Source of the DNA: Oasisia sp. SBJ-2009
Lineage: Eukaryota > Annelida > Polychaeta > Sabellida > Siboglinidae
Length of the DNA stretch: 64,000 bases
Assembly (NCBI GenBank): GCA_964017155.1
Contig: OZ024857.1
Span: forward strand, 12,102,735 to 12,166,734
Direction: 5' to 3'
Within the stretch, counting starts at the first letter, position 1. Each line of letters starts with the position of its first letter. The notes under the pieces were generated by a model. The model worked only from the letters and a program-made list of their open reading frames with translations, searched no databases and was not told the DNA's origin. The position numbers were made by a program, and so were the translations under genes. Shown in pieces: positions 47,161 through 58,336 of this stretch.

Positions 47161-48201
47161 CTAGTCCTATGTAGCGGCTTTTAAGAGAGAGGAGTGTTGA
47201 GTCAGGCTATAAGCCTCACAATTATTTGAACTGAAAAGTGGGGGGGGGGACAATTCCTATGCTGTCCCCCACCCTGAAAAGTGGGGGGACGCGTCCCCCC
47301 CCCCGTCCCCCACCAATCGACGCCCGTGCATATGCATACATATGTGTATATAAATTGGTCACCCGTACCCCCACTTTTAAAACCGGATTGACAGTGACAG
47401 TAAACGACGCATGACAATCGATGTGATGTTGCGGCAGGTTTCATTTATTAGCAAATGTCACACTATGTAACGGAAGACATCGTACGTGTGATGACATGCA
47501 CGTAATTGCAGACATTGTACGTTGATATGTGACAGATATGGTCAAGTAGTATGCCTAAGAGAAACAAAAGAACATGTGTTTAATTATCACATGTATTTTC
47601 ACACAAAATTAATATTGCCTTATTTGTATAAAAAAAATTACTTAACTACTCATAAAAAATCATAAATGACATAATTAACGGAAAATGTATTATTAAGCTG
47701 ATTACATACATTAATTATGCTCTATCATTATAATTTAAATGCTAGGTTTCTGCCCAAACTCACTTTCTGCCTCATATCATATTAAGAATTGTTCCAGAGG
47801 ATAAATAAGGCGCATTACAAACAACAAAATAACAGTTCGACTTGACGTTGCTTAGCGAGTAGCTCGCGGGTGAATAGCCTGAGCCAAAACATTTGTTAAT
47901 GTAAGGGATACTTCAGTATTTTCAATTTTCAGGTTGGCGTAGTTCGCTAGATGGCAGCACAAACTTAGCGAGTGCTGATTATGCCAAGTCGTATTATGCT
48001 CGCTTGCATTCTATGTCGCATTATGCAAGCTGGCATTCTTGCTCGCATTCTTGCTCGTATTGTGCTTGCTTGCGTTATGCTTGACTTCGTATTATGCCTG
48101 AATTCGTATTATGCCTGTCTTCATTATGCGTGACGTCGTATTATTGCAGATTATCTGCAATAATATGACATGTTGAATTATGGCCCTAATATCGTTCCAT
48201 A

Positions 48202-48262
48202 AGTTAGCACTTCCGCCTGTCAGGCCGCCAGGCCGCGGTCACCATATTCCTCACGCTACATC
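48202..48262 (+). mobile_element. tRNA-like SINE head, right half in copy A
   Basis: Resumes after the foldback with agttagcacttccgcctgtc, then aggccgccaggccg, matching 53808-53842 in copy B. The similarity to copy B ends soon after (about 48240). Confidence 0.7.
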
Positions 48263-48778
48263 TCCCAAAGCTGCAGACAAGGAACTTCGATCATCATTTA
48301 GTCTGATGACACAGTAGTTACTACACGTGTACCTTAACGTGGATGATGAGACGCTGACGTTCAACCAGTAATTTCATGACGTGTAACTTTGCTGAATTAA
48401 TTCTCGACAGGAAGTTCAAACTACAAAGTAGAAAATTTACTAAATAAATTGCTTATGTCATAATGTTTAATTTGACCTTATTCTTGCAACTACTATTTTG
48501 TTAACTCCGTCTTTTTCTGAGTAGATATAGTAACAGCCACCACTCGCATTGATAATTATGAAATTTTCCTTGCCATCTCACCTATTAGGCTCCAGATAGT
48601 TGGGTACTTATTTCCTACAACTGATTCCTATTTGAATGAAACATATTTCGACACTGGGCTATTCAGACCCACCTCGACCATACCAACCCTAACCCAAATG
48701 ATAATAATTAATTATTCCCAAGAATATTTATGTTTGACAAATATTTCGTTTTAGACACACTTTGAGACCCGGGAAGCA
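48263..48778. other. No recognised gene
   Basis: AT-rich DNA, nothing recognised. Confidence 0.5.
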
Positions 48779-48907
48779 CGTGTGTGCATACGTGCTTCCT
48801 GCGTGCGTTCCTGCCTGCGTGCATGCGTGCATGCATGCGTGAGTGCGTGCTTTCCTGCGTGCCTGACTGTGTGTTGGCGTGTGTGGAAGCATGCCTAACT
48901 GCTTGCC

Positions 48908-48946
<39 letters not shown>

Positions 48947-49600
48947 CTGCGTGCCTGCGTGCCTGCGTACCTGCGTGCGTGCTTGCGTGCGTGCGTGCGT
49001 GCCTGCGTGCGTGCCTGCGTGCCTGCTGGCCTGCGTGCTGCCTGCATGTCTGCATGCCTGCGTGTCAGCGTGCCTGCTTGCCTGCGTGCATGCCTGCTTG
49101 CCTGCTTGCCTGCTTGCCTGCTTGCCTGCTTGCCTGCTTGCCTGCTTGCCTGCTTGCCGGCTTGCCTGCGTGCCTGCGTGCCTGCGTGCCTGCTTGCCTG
49201 CGTGCCTGCTTGCCTGCGTGCCTGCCTGCCTACGTGCCTGCCTACGTGCCTACGTGCCTGCTTGCCTGCGTGCCTGCGTGCCTGCGTGCCTGCGTGCCTG
49301 CGTGCCTGCGTGCCTGCGTGCCTGCGTGCCTGCGTGCCTGCGTGCCTGCGTGCCTGCGTGCCTGCGTGCCTGCGTGCCTGCGTGCGTGCGTGCGTGCCTG
49401 CGTGCGTGCATGCGTGTCTGCCTGTGTGCCTGCGTGTCTGCCTGCGTGCCTGCGTGCCTGCGTGCCTGCGTGCCTGCGTGCCTGCGTGCCTGCGTGCCTG
49501 CGTGCCTGCGTGCCTGCGTGCCTGCGTGCCTGCGTGCCTGCGTGCCTGCGTGCCTGCGTGCCTGCCTGCCTGCCTGCCTGCCTGCCTGCGTGCCTGCGTG

Positions 49601-49668
<68 letters not shown>

Positions 49669-49790
49669 CGTGCCTGCGTGCCTGCGTGCCTGCCTGCGTG
49701 CGTGCGTGCCCGCCCGCCCGCCCGCACGCACGCACGCACGCCCGCACGCTCGGACGCCAGCCCCCCAGCCGGCCCGCCCGACCGACCGAC
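48779..49790. repeat. Degenerate (CCTG)n/(CGTG)n tetranucleotide array
   Basis: About one kilobase of tgcctgcg-type units with blocks of pure CCTG (49561-49672) and CGTG. Stop-free frames exist on both strands (Cys-Leu-Arg-Ala-Cys-Val-Pro-Ala and its complement) and are not genes. Confidence 0.95.
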
Positions 49791-50185
49791 TGGTAGCAGT
49801 TGTAATGTAAATTGCTGTTCAAATCACTGTTGAACTTCCTGGTCTATTTTTATGTTTTTATCAACTAAAATCATTCATGCATGTCGATAATGACTTGTGT
49901 AAAATGATCCCAGCTATTAGCACTGAACCGTTGGCTCGAGACTGGTGACACGAATACGTTCTTTTGAAGACTAGCGCCCGTGTACACCTTTAGTCACATC
50001 ACCAGGACGTGAGTCACCGGTAGGTAAGTGGATGTTTAAAGTTATTGGTTCATTTTTGCGAAGCACATAATGGCCGACGAAAAAGGTTACAAACTCCGTA
50101 GTTGCGATACATGTTAAGAAATACACACTGAGTACACAAAGATATTACAGGGTGAGCTTGTCAGTCGGCCGATCGGTAAGTCCTG
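49791..50185. other. Short unique stretch, partial duplicate
   Basis: At 49834-49935, cttcctggtct, catgcatgtcg and agcactgaac match 52066-52130 of copy B, perhaps a small third piece of the duplication. No gene. Confidence 0.4.
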
Positions 50186-51172
50186 CCTGACTTATTGACT
50201 GACTGACTGACTGACTGACTGACTGACTGACTGACTGACTGACTGACTGACTGACTGACTGACTGACTGACTGACTGACTGACTGACTGACTGACTGACT
50301 GACTGACTGACTGACTGACTGACTGCCTGACTCACTCACTCACTCACTCACTCACTCACTCACTCACTCACTCACTCACTCACTCACTCACTCACTCACT
50401 CACTCACTCACTCACTCACTCACTCACTCACTCACTCACTCACTCACTCACTCACTCACTCACTCACTCACTCACTCACTCACTCACTCACTCACTCACT
50501 CACTCACTCACTCACTCACTCACTCACTCACTCACTCACTCACTCACTCACTCACTCACTCACTCACTCACTCACTCACTCACTCACTCACTCACTCACT
50601 CACTCACTCACTCACTCACTCACTCACTCACTCACTCACTCACTCACTCACTCACTCACTCACTCACTCACTCACTCACTCACTCACTCACTCACTCACT
50701 CACTCACTCACTCACTCACTCACTCACTCACTCACTCACTCACTCACTCACTCACTCACTCACTCACTCACTCACTCACTCACTCACTCACTCACTCACT
50801 CACTCACTCACTCACTCACTCACTCACTCACTCACTCACTCACTCACTCACTCACTCACTCACTCACTCACTCACTCACTCACTCACTCACTCACTCACT
50901 CACTCACTCACTCACTCACTCACTCACTCACTCACTCACTCACTGACTGACTGACTGACTGACTGACTGACTGACTGACTGACTGACTGACTGACTGACT
51001 GACTGACTGACTGACTGACTGACTGACTGACTGACTGACTGACTGACTGACTGACTGACTGACTGACTGACTGACTGACTGACTGACTGACTGACTGACT
51101 GACTGACTGACTGACTGACTGACTGACTGACTGACTGACTGACTGACTGACTGACTGACTGACTGACTGACT

Positions 51173-51204
<32 letters not shown>

Positions 51205-51605
51205 TACTGACTTACTTACTGACTTACTGACTTACTGACTGAATGAATGACTGACTGACTGACTGACTGACTGACTCAATCACTCACTCACTCACTCACT
51301 CACTCACTCACTCACTCACTCACTCACTCACTCACTCACTCACTCACTCACTCACTCACTCACTCACTCACTCACTCACTCACTCACTGACCCACTCACT
51401 GACCCACTCACTGACTCACTCACTGACTCACTCACTGACTCACTCACTGACTCACTGACTCACTGACTCACTGACTCACTGACTCACTGACTCACTGACT
51501 CACTCATTGACTCACTGACTCACTGACTCACTCACTGACTCACTGACTCACTCACTGACTCACTCACTCACTGACTCACTCACTGACTCATTGACTGACT
51601 ATCTG
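50186..51605. repeat. (GACT)n/(CACT)n block array
   Basis: Pure GACT to about 50332, pure CACT 50333-50944 (about 153 units), GACT again to about 51194. Mixed ttactgac follows to about 51285, CACT to about 51387, and an 8- or 12-base ctcactga pattern to 51600. Neighbouring blocks differ by a single base per unit. Confidence 0.95.
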
Positions 51606-51635
51606 ACAGAGTTTCTCAGTGACTCTTTGACTCGG

Positions 51636-51890
51636 TGAGTGAATGAGTGAGTGAGTGAGTGAGTGAGTGGGTGGGTGGGTGGGTTGGTGGGTGGGTGGGT
51701 GGGTGGATGGGTGGGTGGGTGGGTGGATGAGTGGATGAGTGTGTGAGTGGGTGAGTGTGTGAGTGGGTGAGTGGGTGAATGAGTGAGTGAGTGGATGACT
51801 GAATGACTGAATGACTGAATGACTGAATGACTGAATTAGTGAATGACCGACTGACCGACTGACCGACTGACCGACTGACCGATTTGATTG
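51636..51890. repeat. (GTGA)n/(GTGG)n and GACT-type degenerate array
   Basis: Degenerate tetranucleotide array ending in repeated ccgactga, adjoining duplication copy B as 35930-36145 adjoins copy A. Confidence 0.9.
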
Positions 51891-52910
51891 AAAATGTTTC
51901 CTGTCTAGCTTGAACGTGTGTTTGTGGTGTGTATGCGCCTGCGTACATTTGTGCGTGTTGAGTCATGACGTAGAACCCATACTGTTAACGATATCTGACA
52001 CCGTTTCCATTCATAGGGGCATATTGTATTTGGCTGTAGGGTTAAGGGTTAATTTACTGGTGACCTTCCTGGTCTCACGTTATCCATGCATGTCGCCAAT
52101 GACGTATATGAAATGTGTCTAGCACCGAACATACAATAGTCTGTTATGACCCGCTATCGGAGCGTGACGCAAAACAACCCGGAGCTCTTGTTGGAGTCCC
52201 ATTAAGTCCAAATGTTAATGGAATCGTGACACGCTGGGCCAAAGCACCACATTTAACACAGTTGTACCTTAAGACTATATAACGCTTTTTAGAGGGGGCT
52301 GTCCGATTTTATAGACCTGTGTCAAGGTCAGGTCAAGGTCAACGATTCATAATTATATAAACATATTGTCCAATATCTCGAGATTTTAATGATATTTTAA
52401 AATGTTTTGAAAAGATTGCTTATTTGTGTACCCACATATTTCAATGATGTGATTGTCTAATTTGCATAAATTCAAAATGGCCGACAAATCGGCAAATATA
52501 TATATATATATATCATTATTCTTTATTAGAACCATTTTCACAAAGGTTCCGAAACTAATATTTTGCAAACAGATAACATATGGACATATACACTTTTTAA
52601 AATGAGGCTGCCCGGATTTAAACGTCAAGTTCAGATGAAGGTCAGAAAACAAAATATTCCATAAATTCAATGTTATCATCTACTAACACTGTTACAATGT
52701 TTCTATCTCGGAAGGTTACAGGTGACGTTTGTGACTTCAAAACTCTATTTTATATGTTGTACTTGATGTAATTAGTACCGATGCATATTACCGATACGTA
52801 GTGCACATCTACGTTCACAGAGGCAGTCACATTTGCTCAGTTAATTAACTCATTAATGCACACTTCCATTGCCAACCAATTCCTTACATGCCGTTACAAT
52901 GAGCTTGTTC

Positions 52911-53132
52911 TTAACACTTACTAAATCCACGACAGAGACAGAATGTTGTGCATGTGAGTCCGGCGGGCTTGCATCCGCAATTGTTCGCACAAATGGGTTC
53001 AGACTTGCAACCATATTTGATCAGTTCTCTACAACCTACAGCAGCAGCTGTTAGAGTTCTCCAGACCGGACGCCATCCGGTGTCTTCTCTTGTCCATCCG
53101 AAGCTTTCGTGGTAGGGTGCAGCTACGATAGG
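52911..53132 (-). pseudogene. CXC-motif C-terminus of a transposon-type protein
   Basis: The minus strand reads SFGWTREDTGWRPVW, a short Thr/Ala stretch, then CRELIKYGCKSEPICANNC, GCKPAGLTCTTFCLC and a stop at 52911. The Cys spacing (GCK...C...CGCK...C...CLCRG) resembles the Cys-rich tail found in many animal transposon-associated proteins and loosely the TSO1-type CXC domain. Upstream is an in-frame stop at about 53133, so only the last 70 or so codons remain. It is absent from copy A, so it entered or stayed only in copy B. Confidence 0.55.
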
Positions 53133-53289
53133 CTACATGCTATTTCTCCAGATACTGGCTTGGTATCAACATCGGCTTGCGTATTCAAGCAGTGCTGTTT
53201 CATAAATAGATACCTTATTGTCGTACTAAAATGACCCGGTCGTGTTTATGATTTATTTATAAACTGCTGTTCCAGCAATCTCCGAGAAC

Positions 53290-53369
53290 ATGGTGTCTTT
53301 GGGCCCTGTCGCGACTGTTGTGATACTACTGACGGTACTCCAACCACACGGGACAGAAGCACAATGCAC
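53290..53369 (+). CDS. Modular secreted/membrane protein, exon 1: signal peptide
   Basis: ATG at 53290; reads MVSLGPVATVVILLTVL, then QPHGTEAQCT. This is a short n-region, a strong hydrophobic core and an Ala-x-Ala-like cleavage region. The donor GTACGT starts at 53370, phase 2. It joins 54319-54572 in frame. Copy A holds a decayed duplicate at 37484. This is the first exon of a gene running through 54319, 55266, 55657 and probably 60397. Confidence 0.8.
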
Positions 53370-53792
53370 GTACGTATGGATATGTTTACTTACTTATACT
53401 TTTACTTTATTTTGCTTTCTGACCGTATGCAGTAGCCTCGGTGATCAGATATGATATCCAGATTTGTCTATCAATTTTCGTTTACTTCGTAGTAAGCTAA
53501 GGCGGTTAATAGTCGTAAATAAAATGTTCTTGTTTTGCTAAAATATAACCGCCGACGGTGCCGCCACCTGGCGTCAGATTGCGAACCATGTACGTAAAAC
53601 TAACACAAGGCTAGAGTTAAGTAGGATTAGTTATGGTTAGAGTTAGGGTTTAACCTGACATGTACACGCATATTGAAAATGACAAATAAAGCTTTATTAG
53701 TATTATTGTTACTGAAGAATGGGATTATGGATAGCTACAGCTCTCCAGTACCTAAAGTCATCATCGGAGCTGGCCAAAGATGACTTAAGTTA

Positions 53793-54070
53793 GCGCGGAA
53801 AATATAGTAGTTAGCACTTCCGCCTGTCAGGCCGCCGGGCCGGATTCAATTCCTGGTCACGGCAGGCATGACATGTTTGGTGTAAAACCTGGCTCTCAAC
53901 ATATGTTCGGCGGTGAGTGCGTACCCCTCATGAATATGAGAATCACGCCTCAATTTGGGACGTAAAAGAATCAGTGAGGATGACAAGCACCCTGGCAGTG
54001 ACTACCCTCAGTGCCAGCATAGAAAGGTCGGCTTGTTGTAAATGTTCTAAAAACGACTGACTAAAGCGAT
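53793..54070 (+). mobile_element. tRNA-Asp-like SINE in intron 1
   Basis: The head has a box A-like tatagtagttagcacttc, an anticodon arm cgcctgtcaggc (GTC, as in tRNA-Asp) and a box B-like ggattcaattcc. The body continues with ctggctctcaaca and gtaaatgttctaaaaacg. It is the empty counterpart of the site hit by the foldback element in copy A. The 3' limit is approximate. It lacks the conserved body of the SINE at 3080-3361, so it is a different family. Confidence 0.65.
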
Positions 54071-54318
54071 TAGACTTGATAAGGTGATAACACTGTAATC
54101 ACAATGTATACAGACTAGAGAGTTAATAAAACCGTGCCTGTTGAAAACAACTAGAACTAGAACTAGAGGCGTGGAGGAATTAGCGAGAGAAGTTCCCATA
54201 CATTATTGACACAAGAGACAATTTGAGCTAACATAGGGTGACCGTAATTGCGAGATGGATTACCGTTGAACACGTAAAGTGACGTTCGACTGTACTTACC
54301 ATTGTTTTGTGTTTTCAG

Positions 54319-54572
54319 CCATTGCGAATGGGGATCCTGGGGAAGCTGGGATAAGTCTTGTGGAGTCGATACCTGGGGAGGATCCTACAGTAGGAAAAGG
54401 GGCCTATGCTGCAGTGTATACGAAAGTCAGTGGCTCTGTTTGAGTAATTGTGGCCTATCAAGTTCTGGTGCATTCCAGGAAGCTCGTTGCGACTTGAACT
54501 GCGTATTTGGCTACAATTCCGGTACGATGTGTGTTTGCAACTATCGCAGCTCCGGCGAGTGCTGCCAATACA
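54319..54572 (+). CDS. Modular protein, exon 2: Cys-rich TSP1-like domain
   Basis: Acceptor gttttcag, donor GTAAGT at 54573. Joined to exon 1 it reads THCEWGSWGSWDKSCG, then SRKRGLCCSVYES, CLSNCGLSSSG, ARCDLNCVFGYNSG and CVCNYRSSGECCQY. The start resembles a thrombospondin type 1 repeat (W-x-x-W ... CG ... R-x-R-x-C), but fourteen cysteines and two CC pairs go beyond it. I do not recognise the whole domain. The exon enters in phase 2 and exits in phase 1, with no frame damage. Confidence 0.8.
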
Positions 54573-54629
54573 GTAAGTACCTCTGACATTTAAATTGTTT
54601 CCGCTAAGATTGTTAAACTGGTATTATTG

Positions 54630-54714
<85 letters not shown>

Positions 54715-54830
54715 GTAATGTTTTAATTTCTCTGTATATTTATTATTATTATTATTATTATTGTACTGTAAAGCGCCATAGAGCACCGTGTGATTATGGC
54801 GCTATATAAATATTGTATATTATTATTATT
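54630..54830. repeat. (AT)n run and orphan LINE tail in intron 2
   Basis: After about 80 bases of AT comes an (ATT)n run, then gtaaagcgccatagagcacc (54768) and tatggcgctatataaatat, a hairpin end like those at 16431 and 27425. It is a very short LINE or SINE relic. Confidence 0.75.
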
Positions 54831-54843
54831 CTTTTACTTATTA

Positions 54844-54930
54844 TATATATATATATAGTGTATGTATACATGTGTGTTTATGTGTATGTGCATATATGTG
54901 TTTATGATATATATATATATATATATATAC

Positions 54931-55024
<94 letters not shown>

Positions 55025-55080
55025 TCATGTATTATACTTTCATGTATATATATATATTATGTATATATATATATACACTA

Positions 55081-55145
<65 letters not shown>

Positions 55146-55215
55146 GAAAGGGAGGGAGGGTGAAAGGGAGGGAGGGAGGGAGGGAGAGAGGGAGGGAGGG
55201 TGGCAGGGAGGTAGG
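54844..55215. repeat. (AT)n and GGGA repeats
   Basis: AT dinucleotide runs with GTATGT interruptions to 55141, then a ggagggaggg block (55147-55215), all within intron 2. Confidence 0.95.
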
Positions 55216-55265
55216 GTGAAGATTGTTAGAAAATATAGTAACTGAATGATGTATTTATGCCACAG

Positions 55266-55379
55266 CGACCGTCACCTGCCTCGACAACCCGTGCCTGAAC
55301 GGAGCGACGTGCACCGACGGACATAACCGCTACAGGTGTCATTGTCCACGCGGATGGTCTGGACTCAACTGTGGCGATG
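55266..55379 (+). CDS. Modular protein, exon 3: EGF-like domain
   Basis: Acceptor gccacag, donor GTACGT. Reads [19 protein letters not shown], then [18 protein letters not shown]: six cysteines with canonical EGF spacing and the late Gly-aromatic-x-Gly (GWSG). It is 114 bases long, phase 1 at both ends, and joins its neighbours in frame. EGF modules mediate extracellular protein contacts; this one lacks the Asp/Asn start needed for classic calcium binding. Confidence 0.9.
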
Positions 55380-55656
55380 GTACGTGGAAAGGTCTCATAC
55401 TTGAAGGGAAGTTTGCTATCTCTTGGTATCGTAAAATCATGTTATTCAAATAAACCCTGCCTGTAACGAAATTCTGACCCTCCAAATACATGTTAATGAA
55501 CACTTTCTGATATTTGTGAAAATAGCTATTTTGAGATGGGATTGATATATGATCACATAACCAAGCGTTTGTGTATGCTGTTTGAAGAAATTAACTTTAT
55601 TTTAAAATAGCATGCCAAAATCGTTTAATCGAAATCGACGAGTGATTTTCTTACAG

Positions 55657-55722
55657 TGTCAACAACTGCTGCTACTACTACTACTTATCGTCAGAGAAGT
55701 TCCGGAATAACTCTCGGACGAG
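55657..55722 (+). CDS. Modular protein, exon 4: Thr-rich linker
   Basis: Acceptor ttcttacag, donor GTAAAC. Reads VSTTAATTTTYRQRSSG and ITLGRG, a Ser/Thr-rich stalk likely to be O-glycosylated. Phase 1 at both ends, 66 bases. Its position after EGF and before a hydrophobic exon suits a membrane-proximal stem. Confidence 0.65.
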
Positions 55723-55795
55723 GTAAACTGTAGCATAGAATGCCCTGAATTCATTTGTAAATGTTTAAGTTATTATTATATTTTATTATATTATA

Positions 55796-56775
55796 TTATG
55801 TTATGTTATGTTATGTTATGTTATGTTATGTTATGTTATGTTATGTTATGTTATGTTATGTTATGTTATGTTATGTTATGTTATGTTATGTTATGTTATG
55901 TTATGTTATGTTATGTTATGTTATGTTATGTTATGTTATGTTATGTTATGTTATGTTATGTTATGTTATGTTATGTTATGTTATGTTATGTTATGTTATG
56001 TTATGTTATGTTATGTTATGTTATGTTATATTATATTATATTATATTATATTATATTATATTATATTATATTATATTATATTATATTATATTATATTATA
56101 TTATATTATATTATATTATATTATATTATATTATATTATATTATATTATATTATATTATATTATATTATATTATATTATGCCGTGCCGTGCCGTGCCGTG
56201 CCGTGCCGTGCCGTGCCGTGCCGTGCCGTGCCGTGCCGTGCCGTGCCGTGCCGTGCCGTGCCGTGCCGTGCCGTGCCGTGCCGTGCCGTGCCGTGCCGTG
56301 CCGTGCCGTGCCGTGCCGTGCCGTGCCGTGCCGTGCCGTGCCGTGCCGTGCCGTGCCGTGCCGTGCCGTGCCGTGCCGTGCCGTGCCGTGCCGTGCCGTG
56401 CCGTGCCGTGCCGTGCCGTGCCGTGCCGTGCCGTGCCGTGCCGTGCCGTGCCGTGCCGTGCCGTGCCGTGCCGTGCCGTGCCGTGCCGTGCCGTGCCGTG
56501 CCGTGCCGTGCCGTGCCGTGCCGTGCCGTGCCGTGCCGTGCCGTGCCGTGCCGTGCCGTGCCGTGCCGTGCCGTGCCGTGCCGTGCCGTGCCGTGCCGTG
56601 CCGTGCCGTGCCGTGCCGTGCCGTGCCGTGCCGTGCCGTGCCGTGCCGTGCCGTGCCGTGCCGTGCCGTGCCGTGCCGTGCCGTGCCGTGCCGTGCCGTG
56701 CCGTGCCGTGCCGTGCCGTGCCGTGCCGTGCCGTGCCGTGCCGTGCCGTGCCGTGCCGTGCCGTGCCGTGCCGTG
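55796..56775. repeat. Block-switched pentanucleotide repeat (TTATG)46-(TTATA)30-(CCGTG)119
   Basis: TTATG 55796-56025, TTATA 56026-56175, a single TTATG 56176-56180, then CCGTG 56181-56775, all uninterrupted. Block changes involve only transitions. Stop-free frames over the repeat are not genes, though one fuses to the LINE that follows. Confidence 0.97.
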
Positions 56776-58138
56776 CCTAACATCGGTGGTTTGCAAACTA
56801 TTAGAAAGACTAATTAAACATCACTTGGTTGATTTTCTTGTTAAAAATAACTTGATTAACCCATCTCAACATGGGTTTCTAAAAGCGAGGTCATGCTTAA
56901 CAAATATCTTATGTTTTTTGGAAGATGTCACAAAGTGGGTAGACGAGGGATCACCAGTAGATATAATATACTTAGATTTAAAAAAAGCCTTTGACAACGT
57001 GCCACATCAAAGATTACTACTTAAACTAAAGGCACATGGCATAGGCAATGGTATGATTAACTGGATAGAAAAATGGCTCATTGATAGAAGCCAAAGAGTG
57101 GTAGTTGATGGGGAGGTTTCAAACTGGAAATCGGTTTTGAGTGGAGTACCGCAGGGATCAGTATTGGGACCTATTTTGTTCTTAATATATATCAATAATT
57201 TGGATGATGATATAACATGCAAGGTGTTGAAGTTTGCGGACGATACAAAACTGTTTAGAAAAATTGAAAGTGATGCAGATAGACAGCAATTACAAGATGA
57301 TCTAAATAAGTTGAACGAATGGTCTGAGAAGTGGCAAATGCTGTTTAATTATAGGAAGTGTAAGTGCCTCCACACAGGACATGGAAATGAAGATGCACAA
57401 TATGCAATGGGTGATACTGTACTAAATACTACCGTAAAGGAAAAGGACTTAGGGTTAACTATTAGTGCTGATATGAAGGCATTAGAACAGTGTGCAATTG
57501 CAGCCGCACAGGGAAATCAAATTCTTGGATTAATTAGGCGAAACATAGTGTACAAGGAAAAAGAACTAATAATACCGCTGTACAAAACAATAGTTAGGCC
57601 TCATTTAGAATATTGCTTACAGGCATGGAGGCCATATCGCAAGAAGGATATTTATATACTAGAAAGAGTACAAAGAAGAGCAACCAAAATGATGCAAAAA
57701 CTCAGGAATATTAGTTATGAAATGCATCTAAAAGAATGTGGATTAACAACACTAGAAACCAGGAGATTGAGAGGAGATCAGAAGTTTTAAAATATTGAAT
57801 GGGTATGAAAATATTGACAGAAATATTTTTTTCTCGGTTAAGGAAGAGAGAAGGACTAGAGGACATGGAATTACATTAGCAAAGAAGCAGTGTAGACTAG
57901 ATATTAGAACATTTTAATTTTCACAAAGAACAGTAAATGAATGAAACAGATTATCGGCTGATTGTGTAGGTGCTAGTAGTGTTAATATGTTTAAAAATAA
58001 AATTGACATGTACCTAAGAAGGGCTGGGTACATTTAGATCGATAGGTTGGACTCTCGATAAGCCAAAGGGCTTCCTTGTCCACCTGCCATCTAGAGTTGA
58101 TTCTCTAGGTGGCAATCTTGTTAAATCTAGCTAAATCT
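56776..58138 (+). mobile_element. 5'-truncated jockey/CR1-like LINE
   Basis: Starts abruptly after the CCGTG repeat at LTSVVCKLLERLIKHHL (RT block 2). It continues with YLDLKKAFDNVPHQRLLLKL (about 56970), SGVPQGSVLGPILFLIYIN (about 57140) and LKFADDTKLF (about 57230; catalytic DD, FADD form). The C-terminal part is VRPHLEYCLQAWRPY and LERVQRRATKMM (about 57600-57690). Near 57783 the frame shifts and the tail (to 58036) has in-frame stops. Endonuclease and the first RT part are absent. The 3' end adjoins the TGTA repeat. Lies in intron 4 of the modular gene, same strand. Confidence 0.88.
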
Positions 58139-58302
58139 TGTATGTATGTATGTATGTATGTATGTATGTATGTATGTATGTATGTATGTATGTATGTATG
58201 TATGTATGTATGTATGTATGTAGGTAGGTAGGTAGGTATGTAGGTAGGTAGGTATGTGTGTGAACATACATACATACATACATAGATACATGCATACATA
58301 CA

Positions 58303-58336
<34 letters not shown>

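Larger units (their letters stand above)
37999..48201. mobile_element. Foldback DNA transposon containing an LTR retrotransposon
   Basis: The ends are tatggaacgatattagggcc and its reverse complement. Long arms (37999 to about 39632; about 39850 to 48201 without the LTR element) are inverted copies around a loop of about 215 bp. A 6-base target duplication AGTTAG (37993-37998 and 48202-48207) is confirmed by the uninterrupted paralogous site near 53808-53814. Removing the LTR element and one of its duplications leaves about 3.48 kb. The outer 200 bp carry tandem gcataatacga words and a 25-base hairpin (38036-38060). No transposase frame is seen, so it is non-autonomous. Confidence 0.88.
51890..53842. 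repeat. Segmental duplication copy B
   Basis: Counterpart of 36146-37998 plus 48202-48240. It contains the intact signal-peptide exon and the uninterrupted foldback target in a tRNA-like SINE. Inner part 52190-53210 is not shared. Confidence 0.8.

Noticed and set aside
38030..48180. One very large transposon of 10 kb
   Set aside because: The middle 6.7 kb has its own LTRs and CTAG duplication, so it is a later insertion; the foldback alone is about 3.5 kb.
48784..49833. Frames up to 349 codons of Cys-Leu-Arg-Ala-Cys-Val type and basic complements
   Set aside because: Tetranucleotide repeat without stop codons; codon content equals the repeat.
55761..56817. Long frames with LCYVM and PCRAV repeats
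   Set aside because: Translations of TTATG, TTATA and CCGTG blocks; only the part after 56776 is real LINE coding sequence.
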